Numbered from the stretch's first letter, positions 7,382 through 16,514 are shown. The stretch: 64,000 nucleotides of DNA from Sphingobium sp. EP60837 (GCF_001658005.1 NZ_CP015987.1:248001-312000); one strand, 5' to 3'. Made by a program: numbers and translations. Notes: generated by a model from the letters alone, not told the origin.

Positions 7382-9541
7382 ATGGCAAATACGGCGGACT
7401 ATGGCCTGGGTGAATTTAGCTATCCCCGCGGCTGGTTCATGGTCGCGGCGTCAGCTGAACTGAGAAGCGCTCCGCTGGCAGTTCGTTATTTCGGCCAGGA
7501 CATGGTGATCTATCGCGGGCAGAGCGGGCGCGTCATGTTGATGGACGCATATTGTCCGCACATGGGCACGCATTTGGCGCATGGCAGCTCCTCTTACATC
7601 GTACGCGATGGGATGCAGATTGAGGGTGATTCCATCCGCTGTCCCTATCATGGCTGGCGTTTTGGACCGGACGGCAAGTGCGATGACATTCCTTACTCGC
7701 CCGCGCCCATTCCCAAGGCGGCGTGCATCCGTACGTGGCCGGTTGTCGAACGCGCGGGCTGCGTGTTCGTCTGGTACGATCCCGAGGGAGGGGAGCCTGA
7801 CTATGATCTGCCTTCCTTCGCCGAGTGGGACGATCCCCGATGGGTCAACTGGACAATCGATCCGCTCGGTGAGCTACCCTGCCATCCAGTGGAAATCATC
7901 GACAATATTGGAGACAAAGCCCATCTCGAGCCGATTCACGGAAGCATTGACATGCAGCGCTTTGAGAATGTCTTCGACGCTCATGTCGTTTGGCAACATC
8001 TACGCGCTGGTCACCGCACGCTTGCGGGGCGCGAGGGCGAGTATATGGTGAATGACACTTCTTATACCGGGCCAGGCATCCTTCAATCGTGGATGGCAGG
8101 CGAATATCCATCGATCATGCTCTTCTGTCACACTCCTGTTGACGAAGGCTGTGTTAAACTCTGGCATGGGCTGACAGTGAAATCAGCTGAGGCGGTGGCC
8201 AGCGCGGAAACGATCGCCGCTGTTCGGCCCTACCAGGAGGCGAGCTGCGCGGCGCTTTCACAGGATATCCAAATCTGGCGGCACAAAAGGGCCTGCCTCA
8301 ATCCCATGGTAGTTCAGGGGGACGGCCCCTTCGGCAAAGTGCGCATCTGGTACAGGCAGTTTTTCAATCCGAGGGCCCGTGCAGGGGAATATCAGATGCG
8401 CGTGAAGGGCGCCACGGTGACGCGCGGTTACCGCCGAGGCCCCCTGGACCAAAGAGGCAGTGGCATGACCACAGCGACGCTTTTCGATCCCATCCGGTTG
8501 GGCGACCTTGAGCTCGCAAACCGCATTGTCATGGCGCCCATGACCCGCAGCCGGGCGGGGGATGGTGATGTCCCGACCGAACTGATGATGGAATATTATC
8601 GGCAACGCGCCGGTGCCGGCCTCATCATCACCGAGGGCACGCAACCGAGCGCATCAGGCAAGGGCTATATACGTACGCCCGGAATTCATAGCGAGGCGCA
8701 GATTGCCGGCTGGCGCAGGGTGACCGATGCTGTTCATGCGGAGGGCGGGCAGATCGTGCTCCAGATCATGCATTGCGGGCGTGTCGGCAGCCTTCTGAAC
8801 AAGGCCCCCGGAACGGAGACGATCGCACCATCTGCAATCCGCGCAAAGGGAGAAATCGTTACCGATAAGGGGATGATACCCTTTGACGAGCCGCGCGCGA
8901 TCGAGCTTAGCGAGATCCCCAAGCTAATCGAAGAATTTGCGCAGGCCGCGCGGAACGCGATAGCCGCCGGCTTCGATGGGGTCGAACTGCATTGCACCAG
9001 CGGCTATCTGCCGGCACAGTTCCTCTCGTCCGGCAGTAACCGACGGACCGATGACTATGGTGGTTCCGCGGCTAATCGGATCCGATTCGCCGCTGAAACA
9101 ATTGAGGCGATGGTAGCTGCTGTCGGGGAGGGTCGAGTGGGCTTCCGCATCTGCCCAGGCAATCCCTTTAATGATATTTGGGACGACAATCCGACGGAGA
9201 CCTATGGGGCATTGCTTGAGAGGCTTTCGTCTTTGAACCTTGCTTATTGCCATCTAATTGATGTGGCCAATCCACAGCTGGATAGTCTCGTGTTGGTAAG
9301 ACGCAAATGGCGGGGTAACCTCATCCTGAACGAAGGGCTGACGCGCGCCCTTGCCGAGCAACTGCTTGCGAAAGGGGTGGCTAGCGCCTTTTCCTTCGGC
9401 CGGCCGTTCATCGCCAATCCGGATCTGCCTTTCCGCCTCAAGTCTAATGCCGCTCTGGCGCAGTTCGATGCGTCAACTCTCTATACTCCAGGTCCACGCG
9501 GATATATCGACTACAGCATGATTGAACAGACCAAAGGCTAA
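7382..9541 (+). CDS. Rieske oxygenase (KshA-like) fused to Old Yellow Enzyme
   Basis: One uninterrupted frame of 719 codons. Residues 1 to about 355 are a Rieske non-haem iron oxygenase: [2Fe-2S] ligands C58, H60, C87 and H90 (CPHMGTH ... CPYHGWR) and iron ligands H181 and H186 in DKAHLEPIHG, resembling 3-ketosteroid 9-alpha-hydroxylase KshA. From residue 362 (an internal ATG at 8465) a complete FMN-dependent OYE follows: MAPMTRSRAG, LQIMHCGRVG, GSNRRTDDYGGS and SFGRPFIANPDL. The usual OYE H-x-x-N/H substrate pair reads HCTS here, so the second residue is serine. No reductase partner is encoded nearby. The start at 7382 (GGGA eight bases upstream) is preferred to 7331. It could be a true fusion or two genes that lost a stop. 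Likely a two-step hydroxylation/ene-reduction of a cyclic ketone such as a steroid (inference). Confidence 0.85.
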   Translation: MANTADYGLGEFSYPRGWFMVAASAELRSAPLAVRYFGQDMVIYRGQSGRVMLMDAYCPHMGTHLAHGSSSYIVRDGMQIEGDSIRCPYHGWRFGPDGKCDDIPYSPAPIPKAACIRTWPVVERAGCVFVWYDPEGGEPDYDLPSFAEWDDPRWVNWTIDPLGELPCHPVEIIDNIGDKAHLEPIHGSIDMQRFENVFDAHVVWQHLRAGHRTLAGREGEYMVNDTSYTGPGILQSWMAGEYPSIMLFCHTPVDEGCVKLWHGLTVKSAEAVASAETIAAVRPYQEASCAALSQDIQIWRHKRACLNPMVVQGDGPFGKVRIWYRQFFNPRARAGEYQMRVKGATVTRGYRRGPLDQRGSGMTTATLFDPIRLGDLELANRIVMAPMTRSRAGDGDVPTELMMEYYRQRAGAGLIITEGTQPSASGKGYIRTPGIHSEAQIAGWRRVTDAVHAEGGQIVLQIMHCGRVGSLLNKAPGTETIAPSAIRAKGEIVTDKGMIPFDEPRAIELSEIPKLIEEFAQAARNAIAAGFDGVELHCTSGYLPAQFLSSGSNRRTDDYGGSAANRIRFAAETIEAMVAAVGEGRVGFRICPGNPFNDIWDDNPTETYGALLERLSSLNLAYCHLIDVANPQLDSLVLVRRKWRGNLILNEGLTRALAEQLLAKGVASAFSFGRPFIANPDLPFRLKSNAALAQFDASTLYTPGPRGYIDYSMIEQTKG

Positions 9542-9566
9542 ATTCTCCCTAGCCTCTGGGCACTTG

Positions 9567-9593
9567 GCGGAGCACGATTGTGCTCCGCTTTTT
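9567..9593 (+). terminator. Rho-independent terminator after Rieske-OYE operon
   Basis: A perfect nine-base-pair stem GCGGAGCAC/GTGCTCCGC with a GATT tetraloop, followed directly by TTTTT, 26 bases after the stop codon of the Rieske-OYE gene. It closes the plus-strand operon that begins at 3857. The 230 bases that follow, to 9823, contain no gene I recognise. Confidence 0.92.
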
Positions 9594-9823
9594 CATGATA
9601 TCGCGTTCTCAGCTGCCCATCTGGCGCCAACATGCCGCTTTAGAGGCGGACAGCGGTCAAACATGTCCGGCAGCACCTCTCCGCGAGACGCTCGGTCCGG
9701 GGGGCCTGAAGGAGCGAGTGAGCTTAGCAGACGGTCCACACCTAGGGATAGTAAATTGGCCGCTGAACGGCAAAGGAGAAGGGTCGGCTGCGACTGCATG
9801 GCCTTTGCGGAAGGTGTCGCACA

Positions 9824-10873
9824 TTATTCGAGGTAACCAGCTCGCAGGGCTGCCAGGTCAAGCTTCGTTACGCCGATCTCCTGATCGAGATAGTTTTCCA
9901 CCGAGCCCCATCGGCTGTCGACCTCGTCAAATGCATGGCTGAGGAAGGGGGTGCCATCTGCCTCCTTTAGAGGCTGCGGTTTGGCCGCTGCCGGGTCCTG
10001 CTGATATTTGGCGAAGAACATCGCAACCGGATTGTTGACCTGAGCCACCGTGTCGATCTTGGGCATTTCCCATTGGGGCCGCCTGTAGGTGGTGGAGAGA
10101 TGATAGTCGGCGATGATCGTGGCGCGCGGGACGACCAGCGCGGACAAGATCATGGCCGTGACAAAGCCGGTTCGGTCCTGCCCCGCGGAGCAATTATATG
10201 CGATCGCTCCCTTTCGAGCGAGCAGGTCCTGAAATATCAGACGCAACTGCGGCGCCATCATCGTCGGCAGGTTCCGATAGACACCCTGCCCATTTTTGGG
10301 GACGCTCCCGCCGGTCAGCGCCGACATCGAATAGCCGACAGCCTGGTAGGGTACGCCTTCTATTCGGGTGGGCGCGATCACCCGTTCCTCGCTCGAGCGC
10401 AAATCGACTAGGTTCGCGAGCTGGAGCGCCTGGATCTGCTTCACGTCGGCGTCGGTCAGGAGGGGCTGGCCACCGGAGCGATAGATCAGGCCCCAGCGGA
10501 CATGCTTGCCGTCGGCGGCCGGATAGCCGCCAATGTCGCGGAAGTTTGATCCCTGCCGCAAGGGCAGCACTCGCTCCGCCACGCGCACCAAATCGCCGGA
10601 CTTGTGGCCCCTCAGCAGGAAATAGGCGCGTTCGCCGGCTGCGACCTTCACTGTCTCCGTGCCGTCGCGATCCTCCTTCGACACCAGTTTCGCATCGTCC
10701 GGCTTTGCGGCGGGATCGTCGGAGAGAAAAATGTCGACAGGTTCCCGACCGGACCAGCTGACCGTCAGTGCGTCTAGCGCCGTTCGCGTCACCAGCGGCG
10801 TCTGGACAGCCTCGGCATGGGCCGTGCCGGCCAACAGCAGCGCGATCAGGGGCAAGACGGTTTGAAGCTTCAT
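9824..10873 (-). CDS. Exported tyrosine-phosphatase family protein
   Basis: A 349-residue protein. The frame opens upstream, but GAGGAA seven bases before the ATG at 10873 and the signal peptide it reveals (MKLQTVLPLIALLLAGTAHAE) fix the start. Residues after 90 match the tyrosine/serine phosphatase family: NFRDIGGYPA, VDLRSSEER, and the C-x5-R active site CSAGQDRTG beginning at C228, which supplies the thiol nucleophile. It is likely periplasmic. It lies 107 bases downstream of a TonB receptor on the same strand, so the two probably form an operon; the phosphatase may remove phosphate from the receptor's ligand or a periplasmic target. Confidence 0.87.
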   Translation of the reverse strand: MKLQTVLPLIALLLAGTAHAEAVQTPLVTRTALDALTVSWSGREPVDIFLSDDPAAKPDDAKLVSKEDRDGTETVKVAAGERAYFLLRGHKSGDLVRVAERVLPLRQGSNFRDIGGYPAADGKHVRWGLIYRSGGQPLLTDADVKQIQALQLANLVDLRSSEERVIAPTRIEGVPYQAVGYSMSALTGGSVPKNGQGVYRNLPTMMAPQLRLIFQDLLARKGAIAYNCSAGQDRTGFVTAMILSALVVPRATIIADYHLSTTYRRPQWEMPKIDTVAQVNNPVAMFFAKYQQDPAAAKPQPLKEADGTPFLSHAFDEVDSRWGSVENYLDQEIGVTKLDLAALRAGYLE

Positions 10874-10980
10874 GGGGCGTTCCTCTCGCGGCGTTTGTAT
10901 CGGCGGCCTTGCCGAAATAATGTGAAATTCAGATGGCAGAGGCGAACGACGGGCGCTCAGCCCATCGTTCCCTGCCGTCG

Positions 10981-13374
10981 TCAGAAGCGAAGATTGATCT
11001 CGCCGCCGAAGGTGCGCGGCTCGTTGAAGAAGCCATTGAGGCCCGAAGTCGGGCTCAGCGCTTTGTAGAAGAGATGCTGTTCGTTGAAGAGGTTGCGCGC
11101 CCACAGCGCAAAGCTGACCTTGGCATCCGTGCCCGTCTGCACGTCCGAAATGGCGAGGCGACCGTTCACGATGAAGGCCTTTTCGCCGATCGGTTGGTAG
11201 ACGTTCGAGGCGCTACCGGGACCGACATAGACCGGGTCGTTGGCATTGACATAGAAGCCCGAGTCATAATTGCCGTCCAGATGTGCGCGGATGGTGAAGC
11301 CGTCCATCGGCAGCTCGTAATCGATCGCGCCGCTCGCCGAATATTTAGGGGTGTAGGTCTGGTAGATCGGCACGGCGATGGGGCTGATCACGCCCGCGGC
11401 GTTCGGATAGGGATTCACCGTCGAGGGGATGCGGACATATTGATAGGCGTAGGAGGCCGACAGGGTCAGGCCTTCGAGCGGATTGACCGTCAGGTCCGCC
11501 TCGATCCCGTGCACGCCGCCCTTGCCCGGCGCGTTCACCGTGGACAACGTGGTGCGCGTCTGGCGCACGCCGCCGATTTCATAGGGGCGGCTGAAGTCGA
11601 CCTGGATATTCTTGTAAGTTCCGGCATAGGCCGCGATGTTGAAGCGCGCGCGATTGTCGAAAAACTCGGTCTTCGCGCCGATTTCGAAGATCGACACCGA
11701 TTCCGGGTTGAACGGGTCATATTCCTGCGAACGCGAATTGGCGCCGCCGGATTTATAGCCGGTGGACCATTTGCCGTAGACGTGCATGTCCTGGCTGAGG
11801 TCAATCGCAAGATTGACCATCGGATCGACCCGCGACCAGCTGGCGTCCAGCCCGATCTCACCGGCCAAGCCGTTGCGGTTCACTGGCAGCGCGCCGTTGA
11901 CGATCGCCAGCGCGCCATGCTTGCTGTCCCTGGTCCAGCGCAGGCCGCCGGTCAGGTGCACGGCGTCGCCCAGCATATCGGGCGTCCAGGTCGCCTGGCC
12001 GAAGGCCCCGATGCTCTTGGTCGTGACATGGCTGGCGCGGTCGATCCGCTGCGCGGCGGGATCGAGCGAAAGGACCGTGTAGGTCGATCCGGCTGCGTTG
12101 GTGAACATGTTGGTGTTGTACGCCTGCGCATTGTCCGACACATGCTCGCGATAGTAGAGCGCGCCGGCGACAAACTTCACGCGGCCGATGTCGCCAATGG
12201 CCTGCAACTCCTGGCTCCGCTGGTTCTGCCAGAAATGGGCGAGGCTGTAGCGGGCAAACTGGAAGTTGGTGAAGCCGCCAGCGGCATTGGCGGCCAGTGA
12301 CGCTGCGGGTGAGGACATAGAGGTCGCGGCCGAGGCATTGTCGAACTGGCTCTGGCGCAGCTTGCGGTAGGAACTAATAGACTTCAGGGTGAGCTCGGGC
12401 GACGCCTCCCATTCAAGCGTCAGGCGGTGGCCGTGCACATTGCCGACGCTGGGCTGCAGCGGCACGCCGACATTGGCGGTGCGCACGCGATCGGGCTGGA
12501 CCGTGGCGATCGCCGCGCGCGCGTTGGTGCCGGGCGCGACGAGATTGAGGTAGAGCGAGGTCGATTCATCCTTCGAAATGTCGAAGGAATAGTCGGCGGT
12601 AAAATCAGGCGACGGCGTCCACAGCGCTTCGACATGCAGGCCGCGCTTGTCATATTGATTGAAGCCGTCGGCGCCGGAGAGCGGGTTTTTCACCAGCGGG
12701 TCGCGATGGGCGACGACGCCGTCGATCTTAACCGCGAAGTCGTTGAACGACGGGAGGTCCAGATGCATCTCGCCCTTGTAGGCGCCGAAATTGCCGATAC
12801 CGCCGGTTGCGTTCACATGCAGTTCGCCGCTCGGCTTTTTCGTGACGATATTGACAGCGCCGCCTTCGGTGTTGCGTCCGAACAGGGTGCCCTGCGGACC
12901 CTTGAGCACCTCGACATTCTCGATATCGAACAGGGCGGTGCCAAGGCCCTGGGCGCGCCCCAGATAGACGCCGTCGATATAGACGCCGACGCCCTGATCG
13001 CGCGCTGGCTGGTTGGCGTCCGACAGCACGCCAATGCCGCGGATGTTCACGACCAGCGCCGAACTGCGAGAATAGAAGGGCGCGATCTTCAGGGATGGAA
13101 TGGAGCCATCGCCGAGGTCGACAAGCGATGTGACATGGCGGCTGACGAGGTCCTCGGCGCGCATCACGGACATGGAGATCGGCGTGGACTGGAGGCTCTC
13201 CGGGCGCTTCTGGGCGGTGACGGTGACCACGGTTAGGCCGCTGTCCTCCGCCAATGCCGCGGCTGCGGCGGCATCGGCCGTGACGGCGTCCACCGCGGAT
13301 GCCGGCACTGAGCTCATGGCGACGAAAATGAGGCTGGAGGCCGTCAAGGCCATCCGGCTGCGCATGCTGATCAT
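10981..13374 (-). CDS. TonB-dependent receptor
   Basis: A 797-residue outer-membrane receptor. A GGGGGAAA ribosome site and a signal peptide ending VPASAVDA favour the ATG at 13374 over the longer frame from 13425. The TonB-box/plug start VVTVTAQKRPESLQSTPIS is followed by GVGVYIDGVYLGR and VEVLKGPQGTLFGRNTEGGAV. The C-terminus ends GGEINLRF, a barrel signature. It precedes the exported phosphatase, which suggests joint use. The upstream region (13430-13630) is AT-richer and probably holds the promoter. Ligand unknown. Confidence 0.92.
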   Translation of the reverse strand: MISMRSRMALTASSLIFVAMSSVPASAVDAVTADAAAAAALAEDSGLTVVTVTAQKRPESLQSTPISMSVMRAEDLVSRHVTSLVDLGDGSIPSLKIAPFYSRSSALVVNIRGIGVLSDANQPARDQGVGVYIDGVYLGRAQGLGTALFDIENVEVLKGPQGTLFGRNTEGGAVNIVTKKPSGELHVNATGGIGNFGAYKGEMHLDLPSFNDFAVKIDGVVAHRDPLVKNPLSGADGFNQYDKRGLHVEALWTPSPDFTADYSFDISKDESTSLYLNLVAPGTNARAAIATVQPDRVRTANVGVPLQPSVGNVHGHRLTLEWEASPELTLKSISSYRKLRQSQFDNASAATSMSSPAASLAANAAGGFTNFQFARYSLAHFWQNQRSQELQAIGDIGRVKFVAGALYYREHVSDNAQAYNTNMFTNAAGSTYTVLSLDPAAQRIDRASHVTTKSIGAFGQATWTPDMLGDAVHLTGGLRWTRDSKHGALAIVNGALPVNRNGLAGEIGLDASWSRVDPMVNLAIDLSQDMHVYGKWSTGYKSGGANSRSQEYDPFNPESVSIFEIGAKTEFFDNRARFNIAAYAGTYKNIQVDFSRPYEIGGVRQTRTTLSTVNAPGKGGVHGIEADLTVNPLEGLTLSASYAYQYVRIPSTVNPYPNAAGVISPIAVPIYQTYTPKYSASGAIDYELPMDGFTIRAHLDGNYDSGFYVNANDPVYVGPGSASNVYQPIGEKAFIVNGRLAISDVQTGTDAKVSFALWARNLFNEQHLFYKALSPTSGLNGFFNEPRTFGGEINLRF

Positions 13375-13733
13375 GATTTCCCCCTTGGATCGACCCGTCT
13401 CTCCGGACCGGCCTTGCAGCGCCATTAGGGAAGCGATGTTGCAGTTGCGCGAATGATCTGTGACTCTTCTGCGATGATCACATTAAACTTATAAGACCGC
13501 ACAACGGCATTTGATCCAGCTGGTTAGCAATAGAATATATTTAAGACGAAGGTCCAATCGAACTGCAATGTCCTCATGTTTTGATGAATAAGGTTAGAGA
13601 ACAATTGGCGGCGCAGTTGCTGACATGATTAGAAGTGCAGAGTTCGACGAATTTACGATCGGTTGGCAACGAGCGGACAGTCCACTCCCGAGAAGTGGTA
13701 ATGGCGCGGCCGATATTGGTCGAACTCCGCGGA

Positions 13734-13919
13734 CTACGCCTCAGCGAGCGCTTCCATTACCGATTCAAGGTCGCCCTTGACGACGATGTAGTGTCCCTTC
13801 TCGAAATTAACGGCACTGGCTTGATCCGTTCCTCTGTAACGCCGAACGAAGCTGACACGGTCCGCATTGATGGTGAGGACATCGCCATCGGGCGTTTCGA
13901 ATTTCACGTATCCGTTCAT
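13734..13919 (-). CDS. Small conserved-looking protein, unknown function
   Basis: A 61-residue acidic protein. Its start ATG overlaps the stop of the gene upstream (ATGA), and GAGGGGAAAA precedes it, so it is probably translationally coupled. The sequence MNGYVKFETPDGDVLTINAD reads like a small beta-rich domain. No family recognised. Confidence 0.55.
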   Translation of the reverse strand: MNGYVKFETPDGDVLTINADRVSFVRRYRGTDQASAVNFEKGHYIVVKGDLESVMEALAEA

Positions 13920-14107
13920 GGCGTTTTCCCCTCGGAGCGGGACGGGTGAGATGCGGCGCCTTTCTTGGCTTTATGCTTAGCAAGCAATTCGTCCAATTCC
14001 GCTATTCGGATGCGCTCCGGGGTATCCTTTGCAAGACCTTTCAGCCTGCATTCGGCCCATAGACTTCGGCGTTCCGACTCCAATGCTTTCTGATACAAAT
14101 CGGCCAT
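13916..14107 (-). CDS. Small hypothetical protein
   Basis: 63 residues from the ATG at 14107, supported by GGAGAAAG just upstream; the frame extends further but the extension is not protein-like. It is highly charged and helical (ALESERRSLWAECRLKGLAKD, IRIAELDELLAKHKAKKG). It overlaps the next small gene by four bases. I do not recognise the family. Confidence 0.55.
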   Translation of the reverse strand: MADLYQKALESERRSLWAECRLKGLAKDTPERIRIAELDELLAKHKAKKGAASHPSRSEGKTP

Positions 14108-14174
14108 GCTTTCTCCAGAATTCGGGTGGATGCTCAGTGTTGATACGTTGCCCTGAACGCCAAGGCTCATTTGA

Positions 14175-14513
14175 TCAGCGCTGTTTCTTGGCCGTGGCAG
14201 CGTTGAAATCTGGGGCCTTGTTCGACACCCAATCGACAAATTTGCGCACGGTAGGATTGGCCAGCAGTCCCTCCACATCCATCCCATAGCGCTGCAGTTC
14301 GCTGTTGGTGAAATGGGCGGTCAGCGTCTGCTGGCAAATGGGATGCATGGGCACAACATCACGCCCGCCCCTGCTCTTGGGCACTGGGTGGTGCCAAACG
14401 ATGGTCTTGCCGGTAGGCCGATCACATAGCCAGCAGCATACTACAGCCGCCGGAGCCTCGTTCTCGCGATGCAGGTCTTCGTAGGAGTCATGTTTCAAAT
14501 GCTTGCGGGCCAT
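14175..14513 (-). CDS. HNH-type nuclease-like protein
   Basis: A 112-residue protein with a C-x-x-C pair (CWLC, residues 27-30), then WHHPVPKSRGGRDVVPMHPICQ and TAHFTNSEL, the HNH layout in which two histidines and an asparagine or histidine coordinate the catalytic metal. Small stand-alone HNH proteins may be nucleases of mobile elements or DNA-repair accessories. Neighbours are small unknown genes on the same strand and offer no clue. Activity is unproven; the HNH call is by motif. Confidence 0.65.
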   Translation of the reverse strand: MARKHLKHDSYEDLHRENEAPAAVVCCWLCDRPTGKTIVWHHPVPKSRGGRDVVPMHPICQQTLTAHFTNSELQRYGMDVEGLLANPTVRKFVDWVSNKAPDFNAATAKKQR

Positions 14514-14638
14514 GCGCTTACCTGAATTGCCTCAAAAAATTACGCTGCCCAACTATCGCAGTGATGAGGCCGAGATCTCCACACCGGCATCTCCAATTTG
14601 GGGATCGCACCAGGTCATCGGCCGTCCCGCAGAAGGCG

Positions 14639-15010
14639 TTATTTATTTCGAGCTTTGCGCGCAGCGTAGCGAGCGTCCCGCGCAGCCTTCATTTCCGCGG
14701 CGCTGGCAGGCGTGAGCCTAGCGGCCTTCAGTGCCGCAGCGGCATCAGCGGCGGCTTGTTTTTCGGCCTCTGCCGCCTGTCCGGCCGCTTTGCGTTCTGC
14801 CTTTTGAGCTTTGGCTAAAGCAACGGCCTCAGCCTTAGCCGCCCGCTCGATTGCAATTGCTTGATCCTGCGCTTCGCGCGCCTTGCGTCGTTCCGCCATA
14901 AGTGCCTCGTCGACGGGCGGCTTGGCTCTCAGTGCATCTAAGGCCTTTTGTTTGGCCGATCCTGCGGCGGCGATACGGTCTTGGAACGAGGGAGCTTTAT
15001 AGGAAGGCAA
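14639..15010 (-). CDS. DUF6481 family protein
   Basis: A 123-residue alanine/lysine/glutamate-rich protein, beginning SYKAPSFQDRIAAAGSAKQKALDALRAKPP and continuing as a long charged helix or coiled coil that ends in basic KARNK. This matches DUF6481, known to me from sphingomonads. The start appears to be TTG at 15010 with AAGGA upstream; no ATG lies in frame nearby. Function unknown. Confidence 0.7.
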   Translation of the reverse strand: MPSYKAPSFQDRIAAAGSAKQKALDALRAKPPVDEALMAERRKAREAQDQAIAIERAAKAEAVALAKAQKAERKAAGQAAEAEKQAAADAAAALKAARLTPASAAEMKAARDARYAARKARNK

Positions 15011-15365
15011 TGGTCATCCTTGAACATTCAATATCGATGGCGCTCCGCGTGCTACAAAGGCGAGACACGCTTAGCGTTGAACCGAAAGCCATTAGCAAAA
15101 AACCTCACTGATCTCAAGGTCGCCGGATTGCGCGGTACGAATGCGATACCTTCGACCTGGCCTGTGCTGCCTTGTCATGATCGCCCGTATTCCATTGCTT
15201 CGCGTCCGCGGATAGCGGCCTATTTGCCTGAGCTGCCGGTCGCACCTGGAAGAGGAAGATTTGCAGCTGTGCGTCCGCGAAGCGCCGATTGTGTTGAAAA
15301 AGACGGGCTTGAAGTAGCGGGAGAGTCCTGGTTCCATCATCGCGGGCGAGCGGAGACGGCCGACG
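15011..15365. other. Gap containing probable left end of IS remnant
   Basis: No gene is visible. The GTGTTGAAAAAGACGGG stretch around 15292-15308 resembles the non-coding leader of IS1182/IS5-type elements, whose transposase remnant starts at 15366. Confidence 0.35.
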
Positions 15366-15780
15366 ATGGGTGAACGCACGGTGGCGCAGGAAGCGCTGTT
15401 CTACAGCTTCAGTCTCGAGCGTCATGTGCCGGCAGAGCATATGTTGCGTTCGATCGACCGGCTCGTGGATCTCTCGGCAATCCGTGAGCATCTGCGCCCC
15501 TATTACAGCGAGACGGGTCGGCCCTCGATCGACCCGGAGTTGATGATCCGGATGCTGATCATCGGCTACTGCATGGGCATCCGTTCCGAGCGGCGCCTAT
15601 GCGAGGAGGTCCATCTCAACCTGGCGTATCGGTGGTTCTGCCGGCTGGACCTGGAGGGGAGACGTGCCCGATCACTCCACCTTCTCGAAGAAACGGCACG
15701 GCAGCCTACTGCGGCCGGCGACGCGAAAGGCTGAAATGGGTAGCGCGGGATGCCTTGTTTGGCCAACATCGATTGCGAGT
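15366..15780 (+). pseudogene. Truncated IS1182/IS5-type transposase
   Basis: The first 97 codons encode the DUF772-type transposase N-terminus (RSIDRLVDLSAIREHLRPYY, RPSIDPELMIRMLIIGYCMGI, RRLCEEVHLNLAYRWFCRL). Near 15660 the frame shifts: the expected VPDHSTFSKKRHG continues in the next frame from 15664 and then dissolves. The catalytic DDE part is absent, so the element cannot transpose. It marks the left edge of a short debris zone before the cellulose operon. Confidence 0.75.
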
Positions 15781-15849
15781 GGCAAGCTGCAAAAGATTAC
15801 CCTCTCGCACCGACGGGCGGACCATGTGCTAACCTTTGACGCGGTTTCC

Positions 15850-16190
15850 TCCTGCTTCTGACGCAGACATGAGATTGGCTCGCGCCAGATCCAAACGGGC
15901 CATGCACGGGCTGGGCCCGGACTGCCCGCTCGAACTTACCGGAGAGATCTGGTCAAGTTCTGTCCACGACGCCGACCGCGAGCAGGTGGTGGCGAAGCTC
16001 AAGGACTACATCGCTTCGGGTGAGACCTATCGCATCTGCTACCGCACGGTGGGCGCCGACGACACTGTTCGCTGGGTTTTGGGGATGGGCAGGGCGGTGT
16101 CCGGCCGCGATGGCGACCCTGAGCGGTTCGTGGGCTCAATGTCGAGATCACTGCCCTGACCGCGCTAATGAACGATGCTGACCACGATGA
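15850..16190 (+). pseudogene. PAS-domain fragment of a sensor protein
   Basis: The frame ending at 16159 contains a PAS_3-like half: WSSSVHDADREQVVAKLKDY, TYRICYRTVGADDTVRWVLG and GDPERFVG. After about 16135 a one-base shift is needed to continue as LNVEITALTALMN, the usual PAS exit into the next domain. No kinase domain follows and no proper start precedes it. It is a remnant of a PAS histidine kinase or diguanylate-type sensor. Confidence 0.55.
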
Positions 16191-16514
16191 TGTCCTGGTA
16201 GATCCCTGCGGAGACATTCTGCCGCGGGGCGACGATGCCATAGAGGGGGATGACCGCACTGCTCCCTGAAAGGGTAACCGTCGCAGTGGTCCCGGCGCCG
16301 TCACCCCAGACCATGGTGAGCTGTGCATTGGTGAACAGGTTGTGGACCAGTGCGCCTGCTACTGCGACGCCGGCATTCGGCGAAGCTCCCCTGCCCCGGG
16401 CTTAGGCCAACTTCGGCCGTAACCGGCTCATCGCACCGCAGGTCAATCCGTCCAACCCCCTCCATCGGGGCGGGCGTGAACGGATCGAACTGACCAAAGT
16501 TAAGCCCCGACGAC
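16165..16514 (-). pseudogene. Spore coat U (SCPU/CsuA-like) pilin remnant
   Basis: On the minus strand, SSGLNFGQFDPFTPAPMEGV (from 16514) and then LSPGQGSFAE are the start of an SCPU domain. After a frameshift near 16395, NLFTNAQLTMVWGDGAGTT, VIPLYGIVAPRQNV and AGIYQDIIVVSIVH complete it, with the stop at 16165-16167. SCPU proteins are secreted subunits of archaic chaperone-usher pili. The signal peptide is missing and no usher or chaperone is present, so this is a relic just upstream of the cellulose genes. Confidence 0.68.

Noticed and set aside
10933..12300. 455-codon plus-strand frame across the second TonB receptor
   Set aside because: Fully antisense to a clear receptor gene; composition is that of a GC-rich shadow frame (Arg/Ala/Gly/Asp-rich, no family).
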